Positions 1-6,582 of a stretch of 10,845 bases of DNA are shown here, one piece after another. Every line of letters starts with the position of its first letter. Position 1 is the first letter of the stretch. A program made the position numbers and the translations under genes. The notes under the pieces are model-generated. The model saw nothing but the letters and a program-made list of their open reading frames with translations, was not told the origin of the DNA and did not search any database. Source of the stretch: a bacterium (GTDB taxonomy: Bacteria; Latescibacterota; UBA2968); the NCBI GenBank assembly GCA_027296045.1, contig JAPUJS010000106.1:1-10845 (forward strand), given 5' to 3'.

Positions 1-254
1 AAACAAATGTTTTCCTTGCTTAAAATGAACAGATGTTCTTACTGGATTCTTCCCATAAATGCGATTCGGTCCTCAGGTCGTTGGCAAGGGGATGAAAATT
101 TGGGTGCATGGTTTGGAATGCGTGTTTAAATTAGGGAAAGAGGTTTTTAACGGCATTGCGAGACGGACCGTGCGCTGTGTGCAGCGAATGTTTTTCCTGG
201 ATAGGTGTTGTTAGGGTGAGGAGATCCGTTTTGGTGTGGGAGAGTGGTGTGGTC
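1..254. other. Non-coding upstream region
   Basis: I see no credible gene here. Reading frames that cross the stretch on either strand translate the low-complexity repeat that follows and have no ribosome binding site or family resemblance. The first ~130 bases are fairly AT-rich and could hold the promoter of the downstream Tm-1-like operon, but I found no pair of -35/-10 boxes good enough to mark. A short GC-rich inverted repeat (CGCTG at 173-177, CAGCG at 182-186) is the only structure noticed. The preceding gene must lie to the left of the window. Confidence 0.6.
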
Positions 255-364
255 TTCGTGGCCCTCTGTGCTTCTCTGTGTCCTTCCGTGATCCAGCATT
301 TGGGGGCTTTGGTGGTGCGGTTCTGCGGCCCTCTGCGCTTCTCTGCGGCCCTCTGCGATCCAGC
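255..364. repeat. Duplicated low-complexity repeat with 10-base period
   Basis: Two direct copies of a ~44-base block occur at 255-297 and 321-364. They align end to end with one single-base gap, and both finish in GATCCAGC. Most differences exchange GTG for GCG. Each block is built from ~10-base units of the type TCTGCG followed by four mostly pyrimidine bases, clearest at 322-358. On the complementary strand the motif reads as CAGAGGGCCGCAGAGAAGCG, resembling the CAGAGG-type intergenic repeats scattered through many bacterial genomes. The second copy ends only seven bases before the Shine-Dalgarno sequence of the next gene, so it is probably transcribed as 5' leader. Assignment to a named family is from memory only. 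Confidence 0.7.
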
Positions 365-383
365 TTTCACAGGAGGTTAAGAT

Positions 384-1637
384 ATGGGTAAGACGGTTTA
401 TGCAATTGCAACGATGGACACAAAGGGCGAAGAAATAGCCTATGTCGCCCAATGTGCGAGAAATGCGGGGGCCGATGTGGTGGTGGTGGATGTGGGGACG
501 CAGACAGGTCCGCAGGGGGCTCCGGATGTGTCGCGGGAGGAGATTGCGGCCTGTCATGTGGGTGGGTCCGGGGTGGTGTTGGGGCATACAGATCGGGGGC
601 AGGCGGTGACGGCGATGGGTGAGGCGTTGTGTGCTTATATGTTGCAAGCCTATGGCGAGGGGAAAGTCGATGGGATGATTGGGATTGGGGGGAGTGGGGG
701 GACGGCGCTGGTGTCGCCTGCGATGCAGGCGTTGCCGATTGGAGTGCCAAAGGTGCTGGTGTCAACGGTGGCGAGTGGGAATACGGAGCCGTATGTGGGG
801 TGTTGTGATATCACGATGATGTATTCGGTAGTGGATGTGGCGGGCATCAATCGGGTGTCGCGAGAGGTGTTGGGAAATGCGGGCCACGCGATTGCGGGGA
901 TGGTGACGAACCAGGTGGGCGAGGCCGAAGAGAAGCCGACGATTGGGATGACGATGTTTGGGGTGACGACGCCGTGTGTGACGGCGGTTCGAGAATCGAT
1001 GGAGGCAGAGGGATACGACTGCCTGGTATTTCACGCGACGGGGACCGGTGGGCAGGCGATGGAGAAGCTGGTGGAGAGTGGGATGATTGATGGGGTGCTG
1101 GATATTACGACCACGGAAGTGGCCGACGAGGTGGTAGGTGGGGTGTTTCCGGCTGGACCCGAAAGATTTGATCGAATTTTAGAAAAGGGGATTCCGTATG
1201 TGGTGAGTCTGGGGGCGCTGGATATGGTGAATTTTGGGGCCGAGGATACGGTGCCGGAGCAGTTTCGGGGGCGCACGCTCTATGTGCACAATGCGCAGGT
1301 GACGCTGATGCGTACCACGGTGGAGGAGAATCGGCAGTTTGCGGCATGGATTGCGGGGAAGCTGAATCGGTCGACGAGCCCGGTTCGGATTTTGATTCCG
1401 GAGAAGGGGGTTTCGTTGATTGATGTGGAGGGGCAGCCGTTTTACGATGCGGAGGCGGATCGCGCGTTGTTTGAGGCTCTGGAAGAAGCGATTGATCAGA
1501 CGGGGGATCGGCAGATTGTACGGTATCCGCTTGATATTAACGATCCGGCATTTTCGGAGGCGTTGTTGGCGCAGTTTCAGGAGGTTGCGAAAGGCAGGAT
1601 CACGAAACCGGGTGGGGATGGGAGAGGTGTGGAGTAG
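384..1637 (+). CDS. UPF0261 / Tm-1-like ATP-binding domain protein
   Basis: A 417-residue protein of the UPF0261 (Tm-1-like ATP-binding) family, at the usual full length. The family hallmarks are visible: an N-terminal IATMDTKGEE segment (residues 8-17), the glycine-rich loop GIGGSGGT (100-107), VSTVASGNT (126-134) and CDITMMYSVVDVAGIN (141-156). The family has two Rossmann-like lobes and its plant relative binds ATP; the bacterial enzymatic role is not established. It is probably cytoplasmic, as no signal peptide or membrane segment is seen. The start is supported by AGGAGG at 371-376, seven bases upstream of ATG. The next gene is a TIM-barrel protein corresponding to the other half of plant Tm-1, so the two products probably act together. 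Codons are strongly G-ending. Family assignment is confident; function is unknown. Confidence 0.93.
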   Translation: MGKTVYAIATMDTKGEEIAYVAQCARNAGADVVVVDVGTQTGPQGAPDVSREEIAACHVGGSGVVLGHTDRGQAVTAMGEALCAYMLQAYGEGKVDGMIGIGGSGGTALVSPAMQALPIGVPKVLVSTVASGNTEPYVGCCDITMMYSVVDVAGINRVSREVLGNAGHAIAGMVTNQVGEAEEKPTIGMTMFGVTTPCVTAVRESMEAEGYDCLVFHATGTGGQAMEKLVESGMIDGVLDITTTEVADEVVGGVFPAGPERFDRILEKGIPYVVSLGALDMVNFGAEDTVPEQFRGRTLYVHNAQVTLMRTTVEENRQFAAWIAGKLNRSTSPVRILIPEKGVSLIDVEGQPFYDAEADRALFEALEEAIDQTGDRQIVRYPLDINDPAFSEALLAQFQEVAKGRITKPGGDGRGVE

Positions 1638-1684
1638 GTTCGTGCAACGGACACCGAACCTGGTCCTTCCCCACCGGGGGGAGG
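1636..1684 (+). promoter_or_regulatory. Two tandem RNA hairpins in intergenic spacer
   Basis: Two adjacent inverted repeats fill the spacer between the Tm-1-like gene and the TIM-barrel gene. The first pairs AGGTTCG (1636-1642, overlapping the stop codon) with CGAACCT (1655-1661) over a 12-base loop. The second pairs CCTTCCCC (1665-1672) with GGGGGAGG (1677-1684), including one G-U pair, over a 4-base loop. Neither is followed by a T run, so they are not typical intrinsic terminators. They could stabilise or process the mRNA, or be a palindromic intergenic repeat. The next gene starts at 1718 with its own Shine-Dalgarno sequence. Confidence 0.5.
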
Positions 1685-1717
1685 TAAACATGAATATGGA
1701 GCTGGAACGGAGGAATC

Positions 1718-2548
1718 ATGGCAGCGGAGAGCAGGGCATCGATTTTGAAGCGGTTGCGGGAGAAGATAGCAAGCGGTCTGCCGATCGTTGGGGGCGGTGC
1801 CGGGGCGGGGATTTCGGCAAAGTGTGAGGAGGCCGGTGGCATTGATTTGATTGTGATCTATAACTCTGGGCGATATCGCATGGCGGGGCGAGGATCTCTT
1901 TCGGGGGTGCTGGCCTATGGGAATGCGAATGAGATTGTGAAAGAGATGGCGTTTGAGGTGATTACGGCGGTGGAGCATACGCCGATTTTAGCGGGCGTGA
2001 ACGGGACGGATCCGTTTATGATTCGGGACCATTTTTTGCGGGAGTTGAAGGATATTGGGTTTGCAGGGATTCAGAATTTTCCGACGGTGGGGCTGATTGA
2101 CGGGATCTTTCGGGCCAATTTAGAAGAGACGGGGATGGGCTATCATCTGGAGGTGGAGACGATTGCCGAGGCCCATGAGATGGATATGCTGACCACGCCG
2201 TATGCGTTTAATACGGAAGAGGCGAAGTTGATGACCGAGGCGGGGGCGGATATTGTGGTGGCGCATATGGGGTTGACAACGAAGGGTTCGATTGGGGCAC
2301 ATACGACCAAGACGCTGGACGATTGTGTGGAGGAGGTGAAGGCGATTTGTGACACGAGCAAGTCGATCCGGGAGGATGTAATTACGCTGTGCCACGGAGG
2401 ACCGATTGCAGAGCCCGAGGATGCGCAGTATATTCTGGAGCGGGTGCCGGAGGTGGATGGGTTTTATGGCGCGAGTTCGATGGAGCGGTTGCCAACGGAG
2501 GTGGCGATTACGGAGCAGATTCGGAGATTTGTGGAGATTCGGAGGTGA
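1718..2548 (+). CDS. Phosphoenolpyruvate hydrolase-like TIM-barrel protein
   Basis: A 276-residue protein of the phosphoenolpyruvate-hydrolase-like family (PF09370), predicted to be a cytoplasmic TIM barrel. Recognisable segments are PIVGGGAGAGISAK (residues 22-35), GGIDLIVIYNSGRYRMAGRG (40-59), the AYGNAN strand end (66-71), LAGVNGTDPF (91-100), GADIVVAHMGLT (176-187) and CHGGPIAEPEDAQYIL (225-240). The same barrel forms the C-terminal part of plant Tm-1, whose N-terminal part is encoded by the gene just upstream. The spacer is 80 bases and contains two hairpins. The start is supported by GGAGGA (1709-1714) just before ATG. A terminator follows, so the pair appears to be a complete two-gene unit. 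The reaction is not proven for most members; the name should not be read as an assigned activity. Confidence 0.9.
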   Translation: MAAESRASILKRLREKIASGLPIVGGGAGAGISAKCEEAGGIDLIVIYNSGRYRMAGRGSLSGVLAYGNANEIVKEMAFEVITAVEHTPILAGVNGTDPFMIRDHFLRELKDIGFAGIQNFPTVGLIDGIFRANLEETGMGYHLEVETIAEAHEMDMLTTPYAFNTEEAKLMTEAGADIVVAHMGLTTKGSIGAHTTKTLDDCVEEVKAICDTSKSIREDVITLCHGGPIAEPEDAQYILERVPEVDGFYGASSMERLPTEVAITEQIRRFVEIRR

Positions 2549-2572
2549 TGTTAGAATAAAAGTACGATGTGG

Positions 2573-2607
2573 AAGCGCCCCGTTTGAAGAGAACCGGGCG
2601 CTTTTTA
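2573..2607 (+). terminator. Intrinsic terminator after the Tm-1-like operon
   Basis: An 8-bp perfect stem pairs AAGCGCCC (2573-2580) with GGGCGCTT (2596-2603). The loop contains a small inner GTT/AAC pairing, and a T run (2602-2606) follows immediately. It lies 25 bases after the stop codon of the TIM-barrel gene and separates the first two genes from the epimerase operon. Confidence 0.88.
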
Positions 2608-2672
2608 TCAAGCGTACCCCGTTCGCCAGCCTGTACCGAAAAGGTGTCAACACACCCAGCGAAAGGGATCCA

Positions 2673-2702
2673 TTCTGGCCAATGGAGGGAAGACATTATA
2701 TA
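2673..2702 (+). promoter_or_regulatory. Weak candidate promoter for the epimerase operon
   Basis: TTCTGG (2673-2678) and TATATA (2697-2702) are separated by 18 bases, upstream of the first gene after a terminator, where a promoter is expected. The -10 box is good, inside the AT-rich patch 2695-2712, but the -35 box is poor. The rest of 2608-2744 shows no gene. Confidence 0.3.
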
Positions 2703-2746
2703 TTGAGATAAATTCAGCGCATTCAGTCTGTCGAACCGCATTCTAT

Positions 2747-2751
2747 GGAGG
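2747..2751 (+). promoter_or_regulatory. Ribosome binding site that decides the epimerase start
   Basis: GGAGG lies five bases before ATG at 2757. It overlaps the other in-frame ATG at 2745, which therefore has no usable site of its own in this position. This favours a protein beginning MKILVTG, the usual N-terminus of the family. Confidence 0.8.
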
Positions 2752-2756
2752 TTGTC

Positions 2757-3647
2757 ATGAAAATTCTTGTTACAGGTTCATCCGGGCTTGTCGGGTCCGC
2801 GCTGTCGCCCGTTCTGGTGGAGAAGGGCCACGCCGTCAGCCGTCTGGGGCGTTCCGCTTCGCAAACAGATTTTTCTTGGGATCCGGAGCAGGGGGTTTTA
2901 GACGAGGCCGCACTGGAAGGCGTCGAGGCGGTGGTGCATCTGGCCGGTGAAAATATCGCGGAGGGTCGGTGGACGGCGCAAAAGAAGCAGCGGATTCGGG
3001 ACAGTCGGGTGAAAAGCACCCAGCTGTTGAGCGAGAAATTGGCCGGGTTGGAGCAGCCTCCGTCGGTTCTGTTGTGCGCGTCTGCGATTGGGTTTTATGG
3101 GGACCGGGGCGATGAATTCCTTCGGGAAGACAGCGAGCCGGGGTCGGGGTTTTTGCCGGATGTGTGTCAGGAATGGGAAGGGGCGACGCAGCCTGCGCGT
3201 GAAAAGGGGATTCGGGTGGTCAACCTTCGGATCGGGATTGTGTTGAGTCTTGCAGGCGGTGCGCTGGCCAAAATGTTATTCCCATTTAAAATGGGCGTGG
3301 GCGGAAAGATCGGCTCCGGGAATCAGTATATGAGCTGGATTACGCTGGACGATCTGGTGGGCGTGATGGGCCACGCGTTGAGCACGGAGGATTTGACGGG
3401 GCCGGTCAATGCGGTGTCGCCGGGGGCGGTGACCAATCTGGAATTTACAAAAACACTCGGGCGCGTGTTGAAACGGCCGACGCTTTTCCCAATGCCCGGT
3501 TTTGCCGCCCGAATGGCGTTTGGGGAAATGGCGGATGCGCTTCTGCTTTCCAGCGCCCGGGTGGAACCGCATGTGTTGAGGGGATCGGATTACACATTCC
3601 AGAATCCGGATCTGGAAGGGGCGTTTCGTCATTTGCTAGGGAAATAA
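2757..3647 (+). CDS. TIGR01777-family SDR epimerase (YfcH-like)
   Basis: A 296-residue extended short-chain dehydrogenase/reductase of the TIGR01777 (YfcH / SDR39U1) group. The nucleotide-binding motif TGSSGLVG (residues 6-13) is at the very N-terminus. HLAGENI, SAIGFYGDRGDEFL and an LRIGIVLS strand follow. The C-terminal DUF1731-type tail (roughly from RPTLFPMPGF onward) ends in a FRHLL motif close to the stop. These are the expected landmarks at the expected ~300-residue length. The physiological substrate of the family is not established; NAD(P)-dependent chemistry on a nucleotide-sugar-like or other small molecule is inferred from the fold. Six bases separate it from trmB in the same frame, so co-transcription is likely. 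Codon use is less extreme than in the first two genes. Confidence 0.92.
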   Translation: MKILVTGSSGLVGSALSPVLVEKGHAVSRLGRSASQTDFSWDPEQGVLDEAALEGVEAVVHLAGENIAEGRWTAQKKQRIRDSRVKSTQLLSEKLAGLEQPPSVLLCASAIGFYGDRGDEFLREDSEPGSGFLPDVCQEWEGATQPAREKGIRVVNLRIGIVLSLAGGALAKMLFPFKMGVGGKIGSGNQYMSWITLDDLVGVMGHALSTEDLTGPVNAVSPGAVTNLEFTKTLGRVLKRPTLFPMPGFAARMAFGEMADALLLSSARVEPHVLRGSDYTFQNPDLEGAFRHLLGK

Positions 3648-3653
3648 AAAGAG

Positions 3654-4679
3654 ATGTCATTGCTTCCTTTGAGTGAAGCTGTTTTGAAATATCTGATTCC
3701 CTGGCCATCAGAAGACTGGCCTGTTGATTGGGATTCTGTTTTTGATGGAAAAGGCCCCCTGGTGGTGGAGATCGGGTTTGGCAATGGGGCCTTCCTGATG
3801 GAGCAGGCACGACAGCATCCGCAAGCCCGGTTTGTGGGCATTGAACGGGCCTGGGGGTCGGCGAAGCGTTTGTTCAAACGGTTGGAGACAGAAGGGCTGG
3901 ACAATGTACGGGTGGTTGAAGGGGATGCGGCTTTTGTGTTGAACCATCTTTTTGAGCCGGACTGTTTAGACCGGATTTATATCCACTTTCCCGATCCGTG
4001 GTACAAAGAGCGACACCACAGCCGACGGTTGATTCAGTCGGGATTTGTGCAGGTATTGGCCGAGAAACTGGTGTTGGACGGCGAGGTGACGATTGCGACC
4101 GACCAGGCCGAGTATGCCGAGTGGATTGCGGAGGTGCTGGAGGGGCAGTCGCTGTTGGTATCGCAATTTGGGTGCCCATCTGTGCCGGAGCTACCGGGCC
4201 GTGTGCCAACCAGATACGAACAGAAGGCGATGGACCAGGGGGTGCCCATTCATTACTTTGTTTGGAGACGTGAGGCGTGCTTGTCGCTGGATGTGACTGT
4301 TGAGAGGGTGGGAACGATGCCAAATATGATTCTGGAAGGTACCTTTGACCGGGACCAATTTCTAAGGCGGTTTGAAACGCAAACCTGGCAGGAGACCTAT
4401 CGGGGTGTGCCGGTGGTTGTGAAACTGATAGAGGTGTACGGTCAGTTGAAAGATGGGCACCGGCTGGTGATGGCGATGGTGAAGGAGGGTGCTTTTCAAC
4501 AAATGTTCGGGATTCTGGTGATTTTTCGAGGGGAAGGCAAACTGCTGATTAAGCTGTCGTCGATGGGCCAGCCCCGACCTACATGGGGGGTGAAGCAAGC
4601 AGTGGGTCGGTTGGGTGAGGTGGTTCTGGCGGCCCATCCTGAGTTGCGGGTTGTTTCGAGCACAGTGAGCACTGATTGA
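3654..4679 (+). CDS. trmB: tRNA (guanine-N7-)-methyltransferase with C-terminal extension
   Basis: TrmB transfers a methyl group from S-adenosylmethionine to guanine 46 in the tRNA variable loop. The SAM-binding motif VVEIGFGNGAFL (residues 37-48), the family signature HFPDPWYKERHHSRR (111-125) and TRYEQKA (186-192) are intact, so the enzyme should be active. At 341 residues it exceeds the ~210-240 of the E. coli or B. subtilis enzymes. Residues from about 210 to 341 form an extra domain, as known in Aquifex aeolicus TrmB. The start follows an in-frame stop six bases upstream, so no longer form with ATG is possible. The Shine-Dalgarno sequence is weak (AAAGAG-like), suggesting translational coupling to the epimerase gene. 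GAGGA overlapping its stop codon serves the next gene. Confidence 0.95.
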   Translation: MSLLPLSEAVLKYLIPWPSEDWPVDWDSVFDGKGPLVVEIGFGNGAFLMEQARQHPQARFVGIERAWGSAKRLFKRLETEGLDNVRVVEGDAAFVLNHLFEPDCLDRIYIHFPDPWYKERHHSRRLIQSGFVQVLAEKLVLDGEVTIATDQAEYAEWIAEVLEGQSLLVSQFGCPSVPELPGRVPTRYEQKAMDQGVPIHYFVWRREACLSLDVTVERVGTMPNMILEGTFDRDQFLRRFETQTWQETYRGVPVVVKLIEVYGQLKDGHRLVMAMVKEGAFQQMFGILVIFRGEGKLLIKLSSMGQPRPTWGVKQAVGRLGEVVLAAHPELRVVSSTVSTD

Positions 4680-4689
4680 GGACAAGAGG

Positions 4690-5667
4690 ATGGGTGCAAC
4701 ACCACACGACGAGGAGCCCAGGATTCGCGTGGGCGTGAGTGCCTGTTTGTTGGGGGAAGAGGTGCGGTACGATGGCGGGCACAAGCGGGATTCGTTTTTG
4801 CTAGATACGCTGGGGCAATATGTCGAGTGGGTGCCGGTGTGTCCGGAGGTGGAGGTGGGGATGGGGGTTCCTCGGGAAACCATTCGATTGGAGGGGCTGG
4901 CCGAAGCGCCCCGGGTGGTGGCACCCAAGTCGGGGACAGATCACACGGAGCGGATGCAGGTGTGGTCGGAGAAGCGGGTGAACGCACTGGCCGGTGAAGA
5001 TCTGCACGGTTATGTATTTAAGAAAGGCTCGCCGAGCTGTGGGTTGATGCGTGTGCGGGTTTATCCTCCCGATACGGATATCCCGACTCGAGATGGTCAG
5101 GGGGTGTTCGCCCGGGCGGTGGTGGACCGATTTCCGTTGTTGCCGGTGGAAGAGGAGGGGCGGTTGAACAATCTGGGACTGCGCGAGAGTTTTATCGAGC
5201 GGGTCTTTGTCTATTATCGATGGCGGAAGTTGCTGGCAGACAACCCAACGCCGCAGGGACTGGTGGATTTCCATTCGGCCATCCAGATGAGTTTGTTATC
5301 GCACAGCCCGCCGCACTATCGGTCGCTGGGGCGGCTGGTGGCGCAGGCTGAAACGGTTTTGTGGTCGGAGTTAGCTGACCAGTATGGTTTCACGCTGATG
5401 GCAGGGTTGGCGATTCCGAGCCCGCCGGGGAAGCACTACAATGTGATCATGCATTTGATGGAATTTTTAAAGGATCATCTGACACCGGGCGACAAGGCGG
5501 AGTTGCTGGAGGTGGTTGAGACCTATCGAAAAGGGTTGGTGCCGCTGATCGTGCCGGTTACCTTGCTGAAGCATCATTTGAATCGAAACGATGTGCCCGA
5601 CTGGGTGCATCATCAGGTCTATTTGAACCCGTATCCGCAGGAGCTGATGTTGAGGAATCATGCGTAA
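4690..5667 (+). CDS. DUF523 (TudS-like desulfidase)-DUF1722 fusion protein
   Basis: A 325-residue two-domain protein. The N-terminal half (about 11-165) is DUF523, the family of the iron-sulfur thiouracil desulfidase TudS. Its three conserved cysteines are C19 in SACLLG, C51 in VCPEVEVGMGVPRE and C117 in KKGSPSCG; in TudS three cysteines hold a [4Fe-4S] cluster. The C-terminal part (about 180-310) is DUF1722, as in E. coli YbgA, with FHSAIQMSLLSHSPPHYRSLGRLV and a basic, helical remainder. The full fusion is a common architecture and its length is normal. The start uses GAGGA at 4678-4682, overlapping the trmB stop, so the genes are probably coupled. Desulfuration of a thio-base or other thione is inferred from family; the substrate is unknown. 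Confidence 0.92.
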   Translation: MGATPHDEEPRIRVGVSACLLGEEVRYDGGHKRDSFLLDTLGQYVEWVPVCPEVEVGMGVPRETIRLEGLAEAPRVVAPKSGTDHTERMQVWSEKRVNALAGEDLHGYVFKKGSPSCGLMRVRVYPPDTDIPTRDGQGVFARAVVDRFPLLPVEEEGRLNNLGLRESFIERVFVYYRWRKLLADNPTPQGLVDFHSAIQMSLLSHSPPHYRSLGRLVAQAETVLWSELADQYGFTLMAGLAIPSPPGKHYNVIMHLMEFLKDHLTPGDKAELLEVVETYRKGLVPLIVPVTLLKHHLNRNDVPDWVHHQVYLNPYPQELMLRNHA

Positions 5668-5677
5668 TAGGTTTGTT

Positions 5678-5687
5678 GGAAGGAAGG
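5678..5687 (+). promoter_or_regulatory. Ribosome binding site that decides the ABC ATPase start
   Basis: GGAAGGAAGG lies five bases before ATG at 5693. The upstream in-frame ATG at 5660 overlaps the preceding gene and would add eleven residues before the normal N-terminus (FTLEGVSKRF). The later start is preferred, although GAGGA at 5652-5656 keeps 5660 possible. Confidence 0.65.
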
Positions 5688-5692
5688 CGTTT

Positions 5693-6433
5693 ATGTTTAC
5701 ATTAGAGGGAGTTTCGAAACGGTTTGGTGAAACCCAGGCCTTAAAACCGATGGATCTGGATGTGCCAGACGGGCAGACGACGGTGCTGATCGGACAGAGC
5801 GGGTGCGGGAAGTCGACCCTGATCCGGCTGATGGTAGGCCTGATTCGGCCAGATACGGGGACGGTGTTTTTCGAAGACCAGGAATTGGGGCCGGAAAATG
5901 TGCTGGCCTTGCGGCAAAAGATGGGATACGTCATCCAGGAGGGCGGGCTGTTTCCCCACCTGACAGCCCGGGATAACGTGGGGTTGATGGCCACCTACCT
6001 GGGATGGGAAGGGGATCGGATCGAGGGGCGAATAGCGGAGCTGGCAGAACTAACCCATTTTCCGGAGGACGGGATGGACCGGTTTCCGGGAGAGCTTTCG
6101 GGAGGACAGCGGCAGCGGGTGAGCCTGATGCGAGCCCTGATGCTGGACCCGGACGTGCTGCTGCTGGACGAGCCCCTGGGGGCCCTGGACCCGATGATTC
6201 GGGCGGATTTGCAGACAGAGTTGAAAGATATCTTCCAGGACCTGAGAAAAACGGTGGTGATGGTGACCCACGATATGAGCGAGGCAGGATTTTTCGGGGA
6301 CCGGATCGTGCTGCTGCGGGAAGGACACATCGTCCAGGAAGGATCCCTGGAAGACCTGGTGAAACGGCCCGTAGAGACGTTTGTGACGGCCTTTATCAAT
6401 GCCCAGAGAAGTCGGTTGGAAGGGATAGGGTGA
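5693..6433 (+). CDS. Osmoprotectant-type ABC transporter ATP-binding protein (OpuCA-like)
   Basis: A 246-residue ABC ATPase that powers import by the fused binding-protein/permease encoded next. All catalytic elements are present: Walker A GQSGCGKST (residues 34-42), Q-loop Q82 in YVIQEGGLFPHLT, signature LSGGQRQR (135-142), Walker B VLLLDEP (155-161), D-loop GALD and switch histidine H193 in MVTHD. The sequence resembles the OpuCA/YehX/EgtV branch of quaternary-amine importers. Unlike ProV and OpuCA it stops shortly after the nucleotide-binding domain and has no CBS pair, so ionic-strength sensing through CBS domains is not expected. It starts 25 bases after the DUF523-DUF1722 gene. The assignment as ATPase is certain; the substrate class rests on the next gene. 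Confidence 0.94.
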   Translation: MFTLEGVSKRFGETQALKPMDLDVPDGQTTVLIGQSGCGKSTLIRLMVGLIRPDTGTVFFEDQELGPENVLALRQKMGYVIQEGGLFPHLTARDNVGLMATYLGWEGDRIEGRIAELAELTHFPEDGMDRFPGELSGGQRQRVSLMRALMLDPDVLLLDEPLGALDPMIRADLQTELKDIFQDLRKTVVMVTHDMSEAGFFGDRIVLLREGHIVQEGSLEDLVKRPVETFVTAFINAQRSRLEGIG

Positions 6434-6487
6434 GGGCTAAAAAAAATTTCCAATCTGGTTCGGAGCAAGCCCTGACCCCCTGCTCCG
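6433..6487 (+). promoter_or_regulatory. Candidate H-type RNA pseudoknot between transporter genes
   Basis: Two interleaved perfect helices can form in the spacer. AGGGCT (6433-6438) pairs with AGCCCT (6468-6473), and CGGAGCA (6461-6467) pairs with TGCTCCG (6481-6487). The order a-b-a'-b' defines an H-type pseudoknot with a 22-base loop beginning with an A run, no bases between the helices, and a 7-base C-rich loop. The second helix alone would be an ordinary hairpin. There is no T run, so it is not a typical terminator. It begins on the last base of the ATPase stop codon, about 95 bases before the binding-protein/permease start. Function unknown; formation is inferred from pairing only. Confidence 0.35.
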
Positions 6488-6582
6488 GGTACAAACGGTG
6501 CAGATCCCTGACGCCTGGTGCCATCGAGATTGCGGTGGTGACAGGACGGCGTTGGGAGGTATGACGAGAGGACAGAAGCTTC

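Noticed and set aside
255..364. Possible CRISPR array
   Set aside because: There are only two blocks, each internally periodic, separated by 23 bases of unrelated sequence; there are no regular spacers and no cas genes.
131..647. Minus-strand and plus-strand small frames across the left-end repeat
   Set aside because: They translate the duplicated low-complexity repeat and lack ribosome binding sites; one also runs antisense into the Tm-1-like gene.
4998..5700. ATG at 5660 as start of the ABC ATPase
   Set aside because: It would overlap the previous gene and add eleven atypical residues, whereas ATG at 5693 has a strong GGAAGGAAGG site and gives the standard family N-terminus.
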